64,000 nucleotides of DNA from Agathobaculum massiliense (lineage in GTDB: Bacteria > Bacillota > Clostridia > Oscillospirales > Butyricicoccaceae), in NCBI RefSeq assembly GCF_900291975.1, contig NZ_OMPN01000001.1, positions 2,232,001-2,296,000 of the forward strand, written 5' to 3'. The notes below the pieces were generated by a model. It saw only the letters and a program-made list of their open reading frames with translations, had not been told where the DNA came from and made no database searches. A program made the position numbers and the translations under genes. This document shows, piece by piece, positions 37,924 through 47,485 of this stretch (its first letter is position 1; each line of letters starts with the position of its first letter).

Positions 37924-38952
37924 TTGAAAGCCATTGTAATCACCGAGCCCGGGAAGGCAGTAACGGATGAACAGGAGCGCCCAGAAGCGGCAAAAGGAGA
38001 GGCGCTTTTGAAAATGCTGGTCGGCGGCGTGTGCGGGAGTGACCTGGCCTCGTTTCGGGGTGCGTCTGCCTATGTCAGCTATCCACGCACGATTGGGCAT
38101 GAGTTCGCGGCTGAGGTCGTTGCGGTTGAGGATAATCCGTATGGTATCCGGCCGGGCATGGTCGTGACGGGCAATCCCTATTTCAATTGCGGCAAATGCT
38201 ATAGCTGCCGCCGCGGCTTTGTAAACTGCTGCGTTAATAACCAGACAATGGGTGTGCAGCGTGAAGGCGCATTCAGCGAATACTTTACCATGCCGGTAGA
38301 ACGCCTGTATGACGGGCAGGGGATCGCGCCGGAGTCTCTTGCGCTGATCGAGCCGTTTTGCATCAGCTATCACGGTGTGAGCCGCGCGGACGTACAGCCA
38401 GGCGATAAGGTACTGGTGATCGGTGCGGGTGCGATTGGTATTTTGGCCGGCGTGGCCGCGCGGAGCTTTGGGGCAGAGGTCCACATCACGGATATTGCAA
38501 AGGATAAGCTCGAATTGGCAGAGCGCGAGTTCGGTTTCAGCGGGAGCTTCGTGAACGACAGCCCCGACGCCCTACGGGCGTATGTGCAGAAGATCACAAA
38601 CGGCGACGGCTTTGACGTCACCATTGAAGCGGTTGGAGCCCCGTCGACCTTCTTGGGCTGTGTGGAAGCTGCGGCAAGCCAGGGGCGGATGGTGGTCATC
38701 GGTGTCGCGAAGCATAACGCCGATTTCAATTTTTTGGAGCTGCAGCGCAAGGAGCTTAATGTGTTCGGGAGCCGCGGCGCGACAAAAGCGGATTTTGCCG
38801 CGACCATGAAGCTGGTAAAGGACGGCTTTGTCGATTTGACCAAGCTGATTTCCCGCGCCTACCCGATCGCAGACGCCGGTGCCGCATTTCAGGACATGGA
38901 TCAACATTCCGCAGAAATCGTGAAAGCGGAATTTGATTTTAGAAGAGAATAA
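37924..38952 (+). CDS. zinc-dependent alcohol/polyol dehydrogenase (MDR superfamily)
   Basis: A 342-residue medium-chain dehydrogenase. Catalytic zinc ligands are seen in GGVCGSDL and GHEF. The structural zinc loop is NCGKCYSCRRGFVNCC, and the NAD(P) motif is GAGAIGILAG. Like L-idonate, L-gulonate or sorbitol dehydrogenases, it probably oxidises a sugar acid or alcohol. TTG at 37924 is chosen because GAAAAGAGG lies 8 nt before it; the in-frame TTG at 37900 has no site. Confidence 0.85.
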   Translation: MKAIVITEPGKAVTDEQERPEAAKGEALLKMLVGGVCGSDLASFRGASAYVSYPRTIGHEFAAEVVAVEDNPYGIRPGMVVTGNPYFNCGKCYSCRRGFVNCCVNNQTMGVQREGAFSEYFTMPVERLYDGQGIAPESLALIEPFCISYHGVSRADVQPGDKVLVIGAGAIGILAGVAARSFGAEVHITDIAKDKLELAEREFGFSGSFVNDSPDALRAYVQKITNGDGFDVTIEAVGAPSTFLGCVEAAASQGRMVVIGVAKHNADFNFLELQRKELNVFGSRGATKADFAATMKLVKDGFVDLTKLISRAYPIADAGAAFQDMDQHSAEIVKAEFDFRRE

Positions 38953-38983
38953 ACCAAGAGGAAAAGAAAGTGAGGAATTACCT

Positions 38984-40039
38984 ATGAAAAGACGTTTTGC
39001 AGCTTTGCTTGCCTTGGCGATGTGCCTTGGATCGTTAACGGCTTGCTCCAGCAGCACCCCAAACACGGACACTGCGGATGGCACGGGTAGCGCGGGCGCC
39101 GCGAATGCGGCGTCTCCGGTTACGATTCAGGTGGGCTTTGAAAACACCAATGAAGAGCCGATCGGCCAGGCGGTGGAAAAGTGGGCCGAGTTGGTAGAGG
39201 AGCAGAGCGGCGGTACCATGAAGCTGGAGCTGTTCGCAAACAGCGCGCTCGGCAGTAAGAGTGAGCTGATCGACCAGATGGTAATGGGCGAAAACATCAT
39301 CACCATTGCCGATGGCGCGTTCTACGCAGATTACGGCCTGCCGGATATGGGCATCCTGTACGGCCCGTTCTTCTTCGATACCTGGGAGGATGTCTGGACC
39401 CTGCTGGACAGCGACTGGTATGCGGACGAATGTGAAAAGCTGAAGGAAAAAGGCTTGACCATCCTTGCGTCCAACTGGATCTATGGTGAGCGTGAGCTGA
39501 TGACCAAGAGCAAGGTGGTGACGCCTGCTGATATCAAGGGCAAGAAGATCCGTCTGGCGAGCAGCCAGATCTATGTGGAGGGTTTCAATGCGTTGGGTGC
39601 CACCGCGGTGCCGATGGCGCTGGGCGATGTGTACACCTCGCTTCAGAATGGCACGCTCGATGGCGTTGAGAACCCGCTCAGCACGCTGTACGGCCAGAGC
39701 TTCCAGGAGGTCGCCAAGTACATCCTGATGACCGGCCATATCAAGAACTTTACGACCTGGTGCATTGGAACGGATTTCCTGAACACGCTCTCTGCGGAGC
39801 AGCAGGAGCTGCTCTACAGCACTGCCGAGGAAGCCGGCCTTTATAACAACGAACTGCAGGAGCAGGCTGATGAGGAATACCGTCAGATGCTGGTGGACGC
39901 AGGCGTCGAGATCACCGAACTGACCGACGACCAGCTTGCCGAGTGGAAAGAAGCCGCGCAGCCCTTCTATGAAATGGGCGACACCTTTGGCTGGAGCGAA
40001 GGCCTGTACGACACGGTACAAGCGGCAATGGGCAAATAA
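38984..40039 (+). CDS. dctP: TRAP transporter substrate-binding protein
   Basis: Extracytoplasmic solute receptor of 351 residues. It starts MKRRFAALLALAMCLGSL with a lipobox LTAC, so it is a membrane-anchored lipoprotein. DctP features are the VQVGFEN-like first strand, YGERELMTKSKVV, and IRLASSQIYVEGFNALGATA with the conserved Arg that binds carboxylates. It therefore takes up an organic acid, likely the sugar acid degraded by the operon. GTGAGGAATTACCT before the ATG. Confidence 0.93.
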   Translation: MKRRFAALLALAMCLGSLTACSSSTPNTDTADGTGSAGAANAASPVTIQVGFENTNEEPIGQAVEKWAELVEEQSGGTMKLELFANSALGSKSELIDQMVMGENIITIADGAFYADYGLPDMGILYGPFFFDTWEDVWTLLDSDWYADECEKLKEKGLTILASNWIYGERELMTKSKVVTPADIKGKKIRLASSQIYVEGFNALGATAVPMALGDVYTSLQNGTLDGVENPLSTLYGQSFQEVAKYILMTGHIKNFTTWCIGTDFLNTLSAEQQELLYSTAEEAGLYNNELQEQADEEYRQMLVDAGVEITELTDDQLAEWKEAAQPFYEMGDTFGWSEGLYDTVQAAMGK

Positions 40040-40074
40040 ACCTTTGGATCGCACAGAAGCAGGAGGGCAATATA

Positions 40075-40572
40075 ATGAAAAAAGTGCTGGACGCACTGGT
40101 CAAGGTGGAGGCTGTATTGGCTGCGGCGATCCTAGTAATCCTGATTGCATGTACATTTTTCGGCGTGCTTGCGCGGTATTTGTTCAACAGTCCGTTTACC
40201 TGGGAGGAAGAAGTGCAGGTTGCGTGCATGGTATGGATCACCTTCCTGGCCGCGCCCGTCGCGTTCCACACCAAGAGCCATGTCGCGATCGAAATATTGG
40301 TGGATGCATTTCCGCAAAAGGTGCAGCGTGTGATAGAAGTGCTGATCATGATCCTGATGTATGCGATCCTGATTTATTTCTTCTTCCGCAGCCTGGAATT
40401 TATCAGCGTACTGGCCCGCACGGGTCGCAAAACGCCGATTTTGATGGCGCCCTATTCCGTGATTTACGGAGTAGCGCCGGTATCCATCATCCTCATGCTG
40501 ATCAGCTATACTTATGAAACCGTAAAGAAAGTATTCCTTACCCCGGCTCAAAACGAAAAGGAGGAAGCATAA
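40075..40572 (+). CDS. dctQ: TRAP transporter small membrane subunit
   Basis: A 165-residue four-helix membrane protein of the DctQ type. It has the ARYLFNSPFTWEEEVQVACM stretch and AVAFHTKSHVAIE-like second segment (APVAFHTKSHVAIEILVD). It pairs with the large subunit encoded 2 bp after it. Confidence 0.93.
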   Translation: MKKVLDALVKVEAVLAAAILVILIACTFFGVLARYLFNSPFTWEEEVQVACMVWITFLAAPVAFHTKSHVAIEILVDAFPQKVQRVIEVLIMILMYAILIYFFFRSLEFISVLARTGRKTPILMAPYSVIYGVAPVSIILMLISYTYETVKKVFLTPAQNEKEEA

Positions 40573-40574
40573 TC

Positions 40575-41861
40575 ATGAATACTCCTGTCGTTATGATGGT
40601 CATTGCGCTGCTTGTTCTTTTATTTATGAAAGTACCGGTGTTTGCATCGGTTTTGGGTGCGTCAATCGTGTATTTCGTCATGAGCCCGGGCATTAACTCG
40701 GCCGTGTTCGCGCAGCAGGCGATCACGGGCGCGGAAAGCGTTACTCTTTTGGCGATCCCGTTCTTTGTATGCGCGGGTGTCCTGATGAACTATACGGGTG
40801 TCACCAAGCGCATCATGGATTTCTGCTCGGTACTGACCGGCCGCATGTACGGCGGTCTAAGCCAGGTCAATATCCTGCTCTCCACGCTGATGGGCGGACT
40901 GTCCGGATCCGCGCTGGCTGATGCCGCAATGGAGGCGAAAATGCTTGTCCCAGAAATGGAGAAAAAAGGGATCAGCAAGTCTTTCTCCACGGTTGTGACC
41001 GCAGCGTCTTCTATGATCACCCCGCTGATCCCGCCCGGAATCGGCCTGATCCTGTACGGCTGTATTGCCAACGTATCGATCGGTAAGCTGTTCGTCGCCG
41101 GAATCGGACCCGGTTTGTTGCTGTGCATTACGATGATGTTCATGGTATCCCTGATCTCGAGGAAGCGTAAGTACCTGCCGCTCCGCACCACGAAAATGAC
41201 CGGCGATATGTTCTGGTCTTCTTCCAAACCTGCGATTTTGCCGCTGTGCCTGCCTATCATTATTATCGGCGGCGTGCGTCTGGGCATTTTCACCGCGACT
41301 GAGGCCGGTGCGGTGGCTATCGCGTATTCGCTTCTGCTGGGCATCCTTTACCATGACCTGAGCGCAAAGCAATTTGCACAGGGGCTTCAGGAAACGTTGA
41401 CGACGACATCTTCTATCATGCTGATCGTTGCCGCCGCGTCCACGTTCTCATGGATTCTGACCAAGGAGATGATCCCTCAGCAATTTACCGAGTGGATGAT
41501 CAATGTGATCGACAATAAGTGGGTTTTCTTGGTTGCGGTGGATGTATTCCTGATTATTGTAGGCATGTTTGTCGAGGGCAATGCCAGCATGATTGTCCTG
41601 GTTCCGTTGTTCGCGCCTGCAGCGGCAGCGTATGGGCTGGATCCCATCCATTTTGCGATGGTATTTATTTTCGCCAATGCGATCGGCGCGTTTACGCCGC
41701 CGATGGGAACGCTGATGTTCGTAGCCTGCGGCGTCACAGAATGTAAAACAAAGGATTTTATCAAGGAGGCAGTGCCGTTTTATCTGTTGCTGGCCGGATG
41801 CTTGCTCGCCTTGACCTTTGTTCCAGTTTTCTCGACCGGCTTGGTAAACCTGATTTATTGA
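40575..41861 (+). CDS. dctM: TRAP transporter large membrane subunit
   Basis: A 428-residue Na+-coupled permease with about 12 membrane segments. Signatures are AIPFFVCAGVLMNYTGVTKR, GGLSGSALADAAME, TPLIPPGIGLILYG and GAFTPPMGTLMFVACG. Forms the transport core with DctQ and receives substrate from the DctP receptor. Ends before a terminator. Confidence 0.95.
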   Translation: MNTPVVMMVIALLVLLFMKVPVFASVLGASIVYFVMSPGINSAVFAQQAITGAESVTLLAIPFFVCAGVLMNYTGVTKRIMDFCSVLTGRMYGGLSQVNILLSTLMGGLSGSALADAAMEAKMLVPEMEKKGISKSFSTVVTAASSMITPLIPPGIGLILYGCIANVSIGKLFVAGIGPGLLLCITMMFMVSLISRKRKYLPLRTTKMTGDMFWSSSKPAILPLCLPIIIIGGVRLGIFTATEAGAVAIAYSLLLGILYHDLSAKQFAQGLQETLTTTSSIMLIVAAASTFSWILTKEMIPQQFTEWMINVIDNKWVFLVAVDVFLIIVGMFVEGNASMIVLVPLFAPAAAAYGLDPIHFAMVFIFANAIGAFTPPMGTLMFVACGVTECKTKDFIKEAVPFYLLLAGCLLALTFVPVFSTGLVNLIY

Positions 41862-41899
41862 TTGGATAGTTCGCTTGTTACAACTTTTTTCATATCCGC

Positions 41900-41940
41900 A
41901 AAGCGGCCGTATTTCAATGATACGGCCGCTTTGCTTTTTT
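41900..41940 (+). terminator. terminator of the TRAP operon
   Basis: A 13-bp stem AAAGCGGCCGTAT / ATACGGCCGCTTT, then GCTTTTTTG. Confidence 0.92.
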
Positions 41941-41972
41941 GCTCAAAGGCCGATTAAGAAAACTAAACTTTT

Positions 41973-42000
41973 TTGACAAATTGACGATATTATCTATATA
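41973..42000 (+). promoter_or_regulatory. promoter of the chemoreceptor gene
   Basis: TTGACA (41973-41978), a 16-bp spacer and TATATA (41995-42000). Confidence 0.6.
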
Positions 42001-42021
42001 TCTTGATAGGGGGAGAACATA

Positions 42022-44166
42022 TTGAAAAAACTGAAGCTGGCGTCCAAGCTGGCAATCTGGATTGGCATGGCACTTTTTGTTGCTTTGGGGGCGCTGGTAG
42101 CGGTAACGGTCTTTACGACGCAGTCGGCTATTCAAAAAGGGATTTCTGGCGAACTGTCCTCATTGGCAGAAGCAAACGGAGAAGCAGTTCAGAATATTTT
42201 CAATTCGGTAGAAAATGCGGCGCAGGGAATGCAGAACTATATGGAGGACGCCTTTGAAAAAGCGGTGCAGAAGCCGGAGGAAAATACCGTGCCGCAATCA
42301 CCGGAAGCGGCGGCGTTGTTTCAGAGTGAATTGTATAGCGGGAAAAACCTGACGCCTATCTCGCACAGTGCGGAGCAGTTTATTGTGCAAACGGCGCGCA
42401 ATCTGGTAAAAGAGAACAATGGCATCATCGGTGTTGGCGTTATGTTTGAACCGTATGCGTTTGAAAGCGATATACGGGATTATGGCTTTTATATTGATAC
42501 CAATACCGTGGATTCTTCGTTTACCCCCTATCAGTCTTATGAAGATTATGCGAAGGAAGCTTCCTACATGATACCAGTGCAGGAAAAACGATCCTATATT
42601 TCACAGCCATATTCGTATGGGGAGGGGCTGGTCGTATCCTATGGAACGCCGATCCTGCATAACAATAAGGTGCTGGGTACGGTAATAGCCAGCGTGGACC
42701 TCAATGCTTTTGCGGAAACTAAAACATCGAGCGATAACTATTCCTCAATGTGGGTAACGATATGCAACGGCAGCGGCAGCATTGTCTGGGACAGTGAGAC
42801 GCTGGATGATGTGGGCAAAAATATTGTGACGGATTTTACGGTGGATGAGAAGCAAAAGCAGGAATTGTCCGATCGTATGGCCGCACAGACTGCGTTCTCG
42901 ATGGAGAAAGAACGTCCGGACGGTACAGAAACGACGGTGTTCTATTGCCCTGTTAAAGTAGGGGGCGAAACATGGTGGTCCTCGACCGGACTGTATACGT
43001 CAGATGCACAGCGGGCTGTCCGTAGTACCACCATGCTTCTTCTCCTTCTTTCCGCACTGGCGCTCGTATTGATCCTGCTGACGGTTACCATGGTGCTGAA
43101 ACGTATGCTGGCACCGGTGCAGCATGTGGTTCAGGCCGCAAGAGGGATTGCCGAAGGCGATCTGGATATCCACCTTGATGCATCATCTCAGGATGAGATA
43201 GGAAGCCTGTCAAAAGCCTTTCAGGATATGGTGGAAAGTCTGAAAGCAATCATTGGGGACATCAATTATCTTCTGAATGAGATGAGCGCCGGCAATTTCC
43301 GTATTCACACACGGGAAGAAGCACACTATGTAGGCGCGTACCAAAGCATTTTGCTGGCGGTACGGCAGATTAACCGTACGCTGAGCGATACGTTGAACCG
43401 CATTAATGGAGCGGCCGATCAGGTGGCGGCTGGTTCTGCGCAGGTATCCAACGGCGCACAGGCGCTTGCGCAGGGAGCAACCGAACAGGCGAGCGCGGTA
43501 CAGGAGCTGTCTGCCACGATCGACGATATTTCGAATGGTAGTCGGCATACGGCTGCCATGGCGCTGAAGGCTAAGGATGCGGTCGATCATGCAGGCGAGG
43601 AACTGAAGTTGAGCAATGAATCCATTGCGAAAATGAGCGAAGCTATGCAGAATATATCCGAAGCTTCACAGGAAATCGGGAAGATTATCGCCACAATTGA
43701 AAACATTGCATTCCAGACGAATATACTTGCCCTGAACGCGGCGGTGGAAGCCGCACGCGCTGGTTCGGCAGGGAAAGGCTTTGCAGTCGTTGCAGACGAA
43801 GTGCGGAACCTTGCTTCCAAATCCGACCAAGCGGCAAAAGCGACAAAGGAGCTGGTGGAAAGATCGATTTGCGCGGTAGATGATGGCGTAGAAATAATGC
43901 AGAGTGTGACGGAAGCCGTCTCCCGTGTGCTGGACTCTGCAGGAAGCGCGGTATCTGGTATGGATGAGGTGGCTGTAGCTGTGGAGAAGCAGAGTGATTC
44001 GATCGTGCAGATCCAGCAGGGGATTGACCAGATATCCAGTGTTGTGCAGACTAATTCCGCAACTGCAGAGCAATCGGCTGCGGCAAGTGAGGAATTGTCG
44101 GGGCAGGCGCAGATGCTGAAAGGACTGATCGACAGGTTTAAACTGCGTGATCAGGGAGAACGATGA
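42022..44166 (+). CDS. methyl-accepting chemotaxis protein
   Basis: A 714-residue chemoreceptor. The first membrane helix (about 10-32) is followed by an extracellular dCache-like sensor (about 35-330), where [20 protein letters not shown] and [20 protein letters not shown] are typical. The second helix is near 338-360, followed by a HAMP domain and a cytoplasmic signalling hairpin with [20 protein letters not shown] and [13 protein letters not shown]. The start is TTG at 42022, behind GGGGGAG. Position beside the TRAP operon suggests it may sense the same acids; that is inference. Confidence 0.95.
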   Translation: MKKLKLASKLAIWIGMALFVALGALVAVTVFTTQSAIQKGISGELSSLAEANGEAVQNIFNSVENAAQGMQNYMEDAFEKAVQKPEENTVPQSPEAAALFQSELYSGKNLTPISHSAEQFIVQTARNLVKENNGIIGVGVMFEPYAFESDIRDYGFYIDTNTVDSSFTPYQSYEDYAKEASYMIPVQEKRSYISQPYSYGEGLVVSYGTPILHNNKVLGTVIASVDLNAFAETKTSSDNYSSMWVTICNGSGSIVWDSETLDDVGKNIVTDFTVDEKQKQELSDRMAAQTAFSMEKERPDGTETTVFYCPVKVGGETWWSSTGLYTSDAQRAVRSTTMLLLLLSALALVLILLTVTMVLKRMLAPVQHVVQAARGIAEGDLDIHLDASSQDEIGSLSKAFQDMVESLKAIIGDINYLLNEMSAGNFRIHTREEAHYVGAYQSILLAVRQINRTLSDTLNRINGAADQVAAGSAQVSNGAQALAQGATEQASAVQELSATIDDISNGSRHTAAMALKAKDAVDHAGEELKLSNESIAKMSEAMQNISEASQEIGKIIATIENIAFQTNILALNAAVEAARAGSAGKGFAVVADEVRNLASKSDQAAKATKELVERSICAVDDGVEIMQSVTEAVSRVLDSAGSAVSGMDEVAVAVEKQSDSIVQIQQGIDQISSVVQTNSATAEQSAAASEELSGQAQMLKGLIDRFKLRDQGER

Positions 44167-44178
44167 ATAGGAAGGAAA

Positions 44179-44210
44179 ATACCACAGGCATATGGCCTGT
44201 GGTATTTTTT
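44179..44210 (+). terminator. terminator after the chemoreceptor gene
   Basis: Stem ATACCACAGGC-ATATG-GCCTGTGGTAT, then TTTTTT. The next 165 bp to the MarR promoter are AT-rich and hold nothing recognisable. Confidence 0.9.
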
Positions 44211-44376
44211 GTGTGATGTGAGAGGGTACGCCTCCTGAAAAAATTTCTTGAGAAAAAATAAATAATAAATAAGAATATGCATATACAAAAATAAAACGAA
44301 ATATGTTACTTTATCACAAATAAACAAATGAAAAGTTGTCATAATATATGAAAAATATAATAGGATAGAAAAGAGA

Positions 44377-44405
44377 TTGACAGATCAAGCGGGTGGTGTT
44401 ATATT
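44377..44405 (+). promoter_or_regulatory. sigma-A promoter of the MarR-led operon
   Basis: TTGACA (44377-44382), a 17-bp spacer and TATATT (44400-44405). Confidence 0.75.
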
Positions 44406-44423
44406 TTGTTTAACAGGAAACAA
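44406..44423. promoter_or_regulatory. operator palindrome, probably for MarR
   Basis: TTGTTT-AACAGG-AAACAA is a perfect 6-bp inverted repeat immediately after the -10, covering the start site. Placement suggests autorepression by the MarR protein encoded next. Confidence 0.6.
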
Positions 44424-44437
44424 AAAGAGGTGGAAAT

Positions 44438-44887
44438 GTGGAAAACTTTTACCAGGAAACAGAAACAATTATGGTTCGCCTCTTTAACTGCTATACCAAT
44501 TTGCAGCGCTCTAAACATGAATACTGCCCAGGGGTGGAGTTGTATCCGTCCGAGATTCATGCGATAGAATGCATTGCGGCGACCCGAGCGCTCAATCTGA
44601 CGGAGCTCTCTAATCAGCTGGGATTGACGAAAGGTGCTGTGTCCAAAAGCGTTGGAAAGCTCGAGAAAATTGGACTACTGCGCCGCTACAAATATGTAAG
44701 TAATCAAAAGGAAGTATACTTCCATCTGACAGAGCTTGGAGTACAGGCGTATGAAGGGCATAAGCGCTACCATGAGGCGATGGATCGCGTGATGGAACAG
44801 TATGGGGAAGCGGTATCAAAAGAAAAGGGGGAGGAAATATTGCACTTTCTGCAGCTTTATCTGGAACAGATGCAAACATTGGGATGA
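44438..44887 (+). CDS. MarR family transcriptional regulator
   Basis: A 149-residue winged-helix dimer. YPSEIHAIECIAATRALNLT leads into the recognition helix LGLTKGAVSKSVGKLEKIGL. RRYKYVSNQKEVYFHLTELG is the wing. Start GTG at 44438 after AAGAGGTGGAAAT. It heads the operon running to 53256 and probably represses it through the palindrome at 44406-44423 until a ligand is bound. Confidence 0.9.
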   Translation: MENFYQETETIMVRLFNCYTNLQRSKHEYCPGVELYPSEIHAIECIAATRALNLTELSNQLGLTKGAVSKSVGKLEKIGLLRRYKYVSNQKEVYFHLTELGVQAYEGHKRYHEAMDRVMEQYGEAVSKEKGEEILHFLQLYLEQMQTLG

Positions 44888-44923
44888 AGAAGTGTGTTTG
44901 ATTTTCAAAAGGGAGGTTTTTCT

Positions 44924-45649
44924 ATGGATGTTATTCTTTCGTCGGCATCCCATCACGCAATGCTGTTTGCCTATTTGGCAAAACGGACGATAGATGCTTT
45001 TGGAGAGGCGGGCAAGGCTGCGGTAACGGCTGGTGTAAGGCATTATGGTGAGCAGCGGGGGCGCCGCATGGCGCTGCGCACGCAGGCGGATGGAAATCCG
45101 CTCGATGTGGAAAACTATCTGGTTTATGGCGAATGGGAGGCTTTCCCAGGGCAAATGGATCTTCGTTTCCCGCAATATGCACCGGAGGTACATATGGAAA
45201 ACCATTGCTGCCCGTGGTATACCGAATGGAGTAAGCGTGGACTGCTGGAGTACGGAAGCTATTACTGCAAGGATGTAGACGCAGCGCTGGCACGCGGTTA
45301 TAACGGAATGGAACTGAAGCTGCTGGCGAACCGGACACTGGGGGATGAGTTCTGCGATTTTATTTTTGACGGTTGCGGTGTGTCGACAGAACGGATGGAG
45401 GCGTTTGCAGAAAAACGGAACAAAATTGGCGGAAAAGCAAAAATGCCGTGGGAATATCATGTAGGCCATCTGTATAGTGCGATGCGGCAGGCGATTGTCT
45501 CCGCATTTGGCAAAGACGGAGAAAATGCCGTTGCGTTGGCAATGGAAGACTACAAAGAGGAATACGGCAAGGCAGCGCATGACTTGGTGCTCGAGTATGC
45601 GGATATTGATTATGACGCGATGCCTGCTTATGAGGGCATCGGAGACTGA
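44924..45649 (+). CDS. L-2-amino-thiazoline-4-carboxylate (ATC) hydrolase-family protein
   Basis: A 241-residue protein of the ATC_hydrolase family. Characteristic points are the AAVTAGVRHYGEQRGRRMAL helix near residue 33, a cysteine-containing ENHCCPWYTEWS segment, YGSYYCKDVDAAL and LGDEFCDFIF. The founding member AtcB opens the thiazoline ring of ATC to N-carbamoyl-L-cysteine, but most anaerobe members are untested. The M20 hydrolase and cysteine desulfidase in the same operon fit that reaction. ATG at 44924 follows GGGAGG. Confidence 0.7.
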   Translation: MDVILSSASHHAMLFAYLAKRTIDAFGEAGKAAVTAGVRHYGEQRGRRMALRTQADGNPLDVENYLVYGEWEAFPGQMDLRFPQYAPEVHMENHCCPWYTEWSKRGLLEYGSYYCKDVDAALARGYNGMELKLLANRTLGDEFCDFIFDGCGVSTERMEAFAEKRNKIGGKAKMPWEYHVGHLYSAMRQAIVSAFGKDGENAVALAMEDYKEEYGKAAHDLVLEYADIDYDAMPAYEGIGD

Positions 45650-45660
45650 GGAGTGTTTTT

Positions 45661-47469
45661 ATGCTGCAGGATTTTGGGCGTATTATAGAGACTGATGTCG
45701 TTGCGGTCGGCGGCTCTGGTGCAGGCATCACAGCTGCAGTTTATGCTGCGCGTGCTGGCGCGCGAGTTGCCTTGGTTTCCAAGGGGAAAATTGGAGTGAG
45801 CGGCAATGCGATCATGGCCGGAGGCGGCTTTGGTGTGGATGGAGAGAGCGGCAAAAACCTGCTGCACCTGGATTTTGCTGACCCCTCTTTTACGAAGGAA
45901 CGACTGTTCGACTGTATTGTGAAAGAATCATTTTATCTGGCAGACCAAAATATGGTGCGGCAGTATGTCGACGACGGGCCGATCGTGATGAAAGATTATC
46001 TGGGATGGGCCGAGCGAGCGGGACAGGACTTCTTCTGCTGTCCGCCAGCCAACTGGATTGCCTCCGGACTGAGCTTTACCAAAGCATTGGTACAAGGGTT
46101 GAAAGAAACCGCAGGCATTCAGACGTTTGAAGACATGATGATCGTTGAAGTGCTCACAAATGAAAAAACGGTCTGCGGCGCAGTTGGTATAGACATATAT
46201 ACTGGCGAGGCGGTTCTGTTCCGCACAAAGGCTGTTGTAATTGGAACCGGCGGCTATATGCCGTTTTCGATGAACAACACCGTGACTGATATGACTGGGG
46301 ATGGGCCGGCAATGGCGTACAGGGCCGGCGCCCGGCTGACAGATATGGAATTTATCCTTTCGTTCCCGACTGCGGTGGTGCCGCAGGAGATGAGAGGCTC
46401 GATCTATCCTTATGTGTTTGAGTATAACATGCGCAATCTCAAATACACGATCAGGGACAAAAACGGCGATCCGTTGCCTATACCGGAGGAGGTCGTTAAG
46501 TTGTCTCGTGGAGGAAAGCTGAGTAAACTGGTCACCTCCTATTATTTCGGTTATGCGGCGGATCAAGGATTGGCGGGGCCGAATGGGGGATTCTTCTACG
46601 ACTATTCTGCCAATAGCCGCGAAGAGAAAGAGGCAGGACTAAAGATTTTCTATGACCGGTTTGACCGGTGGCACAGGCATGGGTACTACAAGGGTGAGAG
46701 TCTGGCAACGGTCGAGCGGATGCTATTTGCAGACGAACCGATTGAGGTTGGTATTGGCGCGGAGTACTGCATGGGCGGCGTTGAAATTGACGACCAGATG
46801 CAGACAGGCGTAGATGGTCTGTACGTCGCGGGAGAAGCAGGCAGCGGCGTGTTCGGAGCCTGCCGAGTAGGGGATGGCCTTGTGGAGATGATGTGCCAAG
46901 GAATGCGTGCGGGCCGGAATGCTGCGGCATATGCGGAGCAAAGCAAGCTCCATGCTCTGGATGAAGCACAGTCAGCACAATGCTTAAACAAAATATTTGG
47001 TATTTTTGAACATCGAGGCGGAATGAACGCCTTGACGCTCTATGAGGAAATACAGAAAGCATGTGATGAGGGCTTCGGGCTGATTCGCAGTGAGGAAAGA
47101 CTGAAAAAGGCGCTGCGGCGCATAGAAGAACTGGAGGCAGAGTGGAAAAACGTAACGCTGGTCAGCCAGAGCAGAGCGTACAATCTGGAATGGCTCGGCG
47201 CACTGCAGACACAGAATCTTCTGACCTGTTGTAAGGCAGGTATTTTGGCAGCAATCGAGCGTAAGGAAAGCCGCGGATGTCACATCCGCAAGGATTATCC
47301 GCAGGTGGATCATGATAATTATCTGATAAAATATGTTCACCATGACGAGGGCGGCGAAATGAAAACCGAAATACGCAGGCCGATTGTGGATCGCATGCCG
47401 CTGCCGACGGGCAAACGGGAAAACGTGATCGAATATTTCCTGGATCCCGCCCTGAAATATAAACGATGA
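45661..47469 (+). CDS. FrdA/SdhA-like FAD-dependent oxidoreductase
   Basis: A 602-residue flavoprotein of the fumarate reductase/succinate dehydrogenase/aspartate oxidase group. The FAD motif is VGGSGAGITAAVYAARAGA near residue 18, with VVIGTGGY and GLYVAGEAGSGVFGACR in the second FAD region, then the helical C-terminal domain. It is followed after 16 bp by a small [2Fe-2S] protein, so they may form one enzyme. It has no signal peptide. Substrate unknown; could reduce or oxidise an intermediate of the operon. Confidence 0.85.
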   Translation: MLQDFGRIIETDVVAVGGSGAGITAAVYAARAGARVALVSKGKIGVSGNAIMAGGGFGVDGESGKNLLHLDFADPSFTKERLFDCIVKESFYLADQNMVRQYVDDGPIVMKDYLGWAERAGQDFFCCPPANWIASGLSFTKALVQGLKETAGIQTFEDMMIVEVLTNEKTVCGAVGIDIYTGEAVLFRTKAVVIGTGGYMPFSMNNTVTDMTGDGPAMAYRAGARLTDMEFILSFPTAVVPQEMRGSIYPYVFEYNMRNLKYTIRDKNGDPLPIPEEVVKLSRGGKLSKLVTSYYFGYAADQGLAGPNGGFFYDYSANSREEKEAGLKIFYDRFDRWHRHGYYKGESLATVERMLFADEPIEVGIGAEYCMGGVEIDDQMQTGVDGLYVAGEAGSGVFGACRVGDGLVEMMCQGMRAGRNAAAYAEQSKLHALDEAQSAQCLNKIFGIFEHRGGMNALTLYEEIQKACDEGFGLIRSEERLKKALRRIEELEAEWKNVTLVSQSRAYNLEWLGALQTQNLLTCCKAGILAAIERKESRGCHIRKDYPQVDHDNYLIKYVHHDEGGEMKTEIRRPIVDRMPLPTGKRENVIEYFLDPALKYKR

Positions 47470-47485
47470 GAAAGGGGCGTATCGA

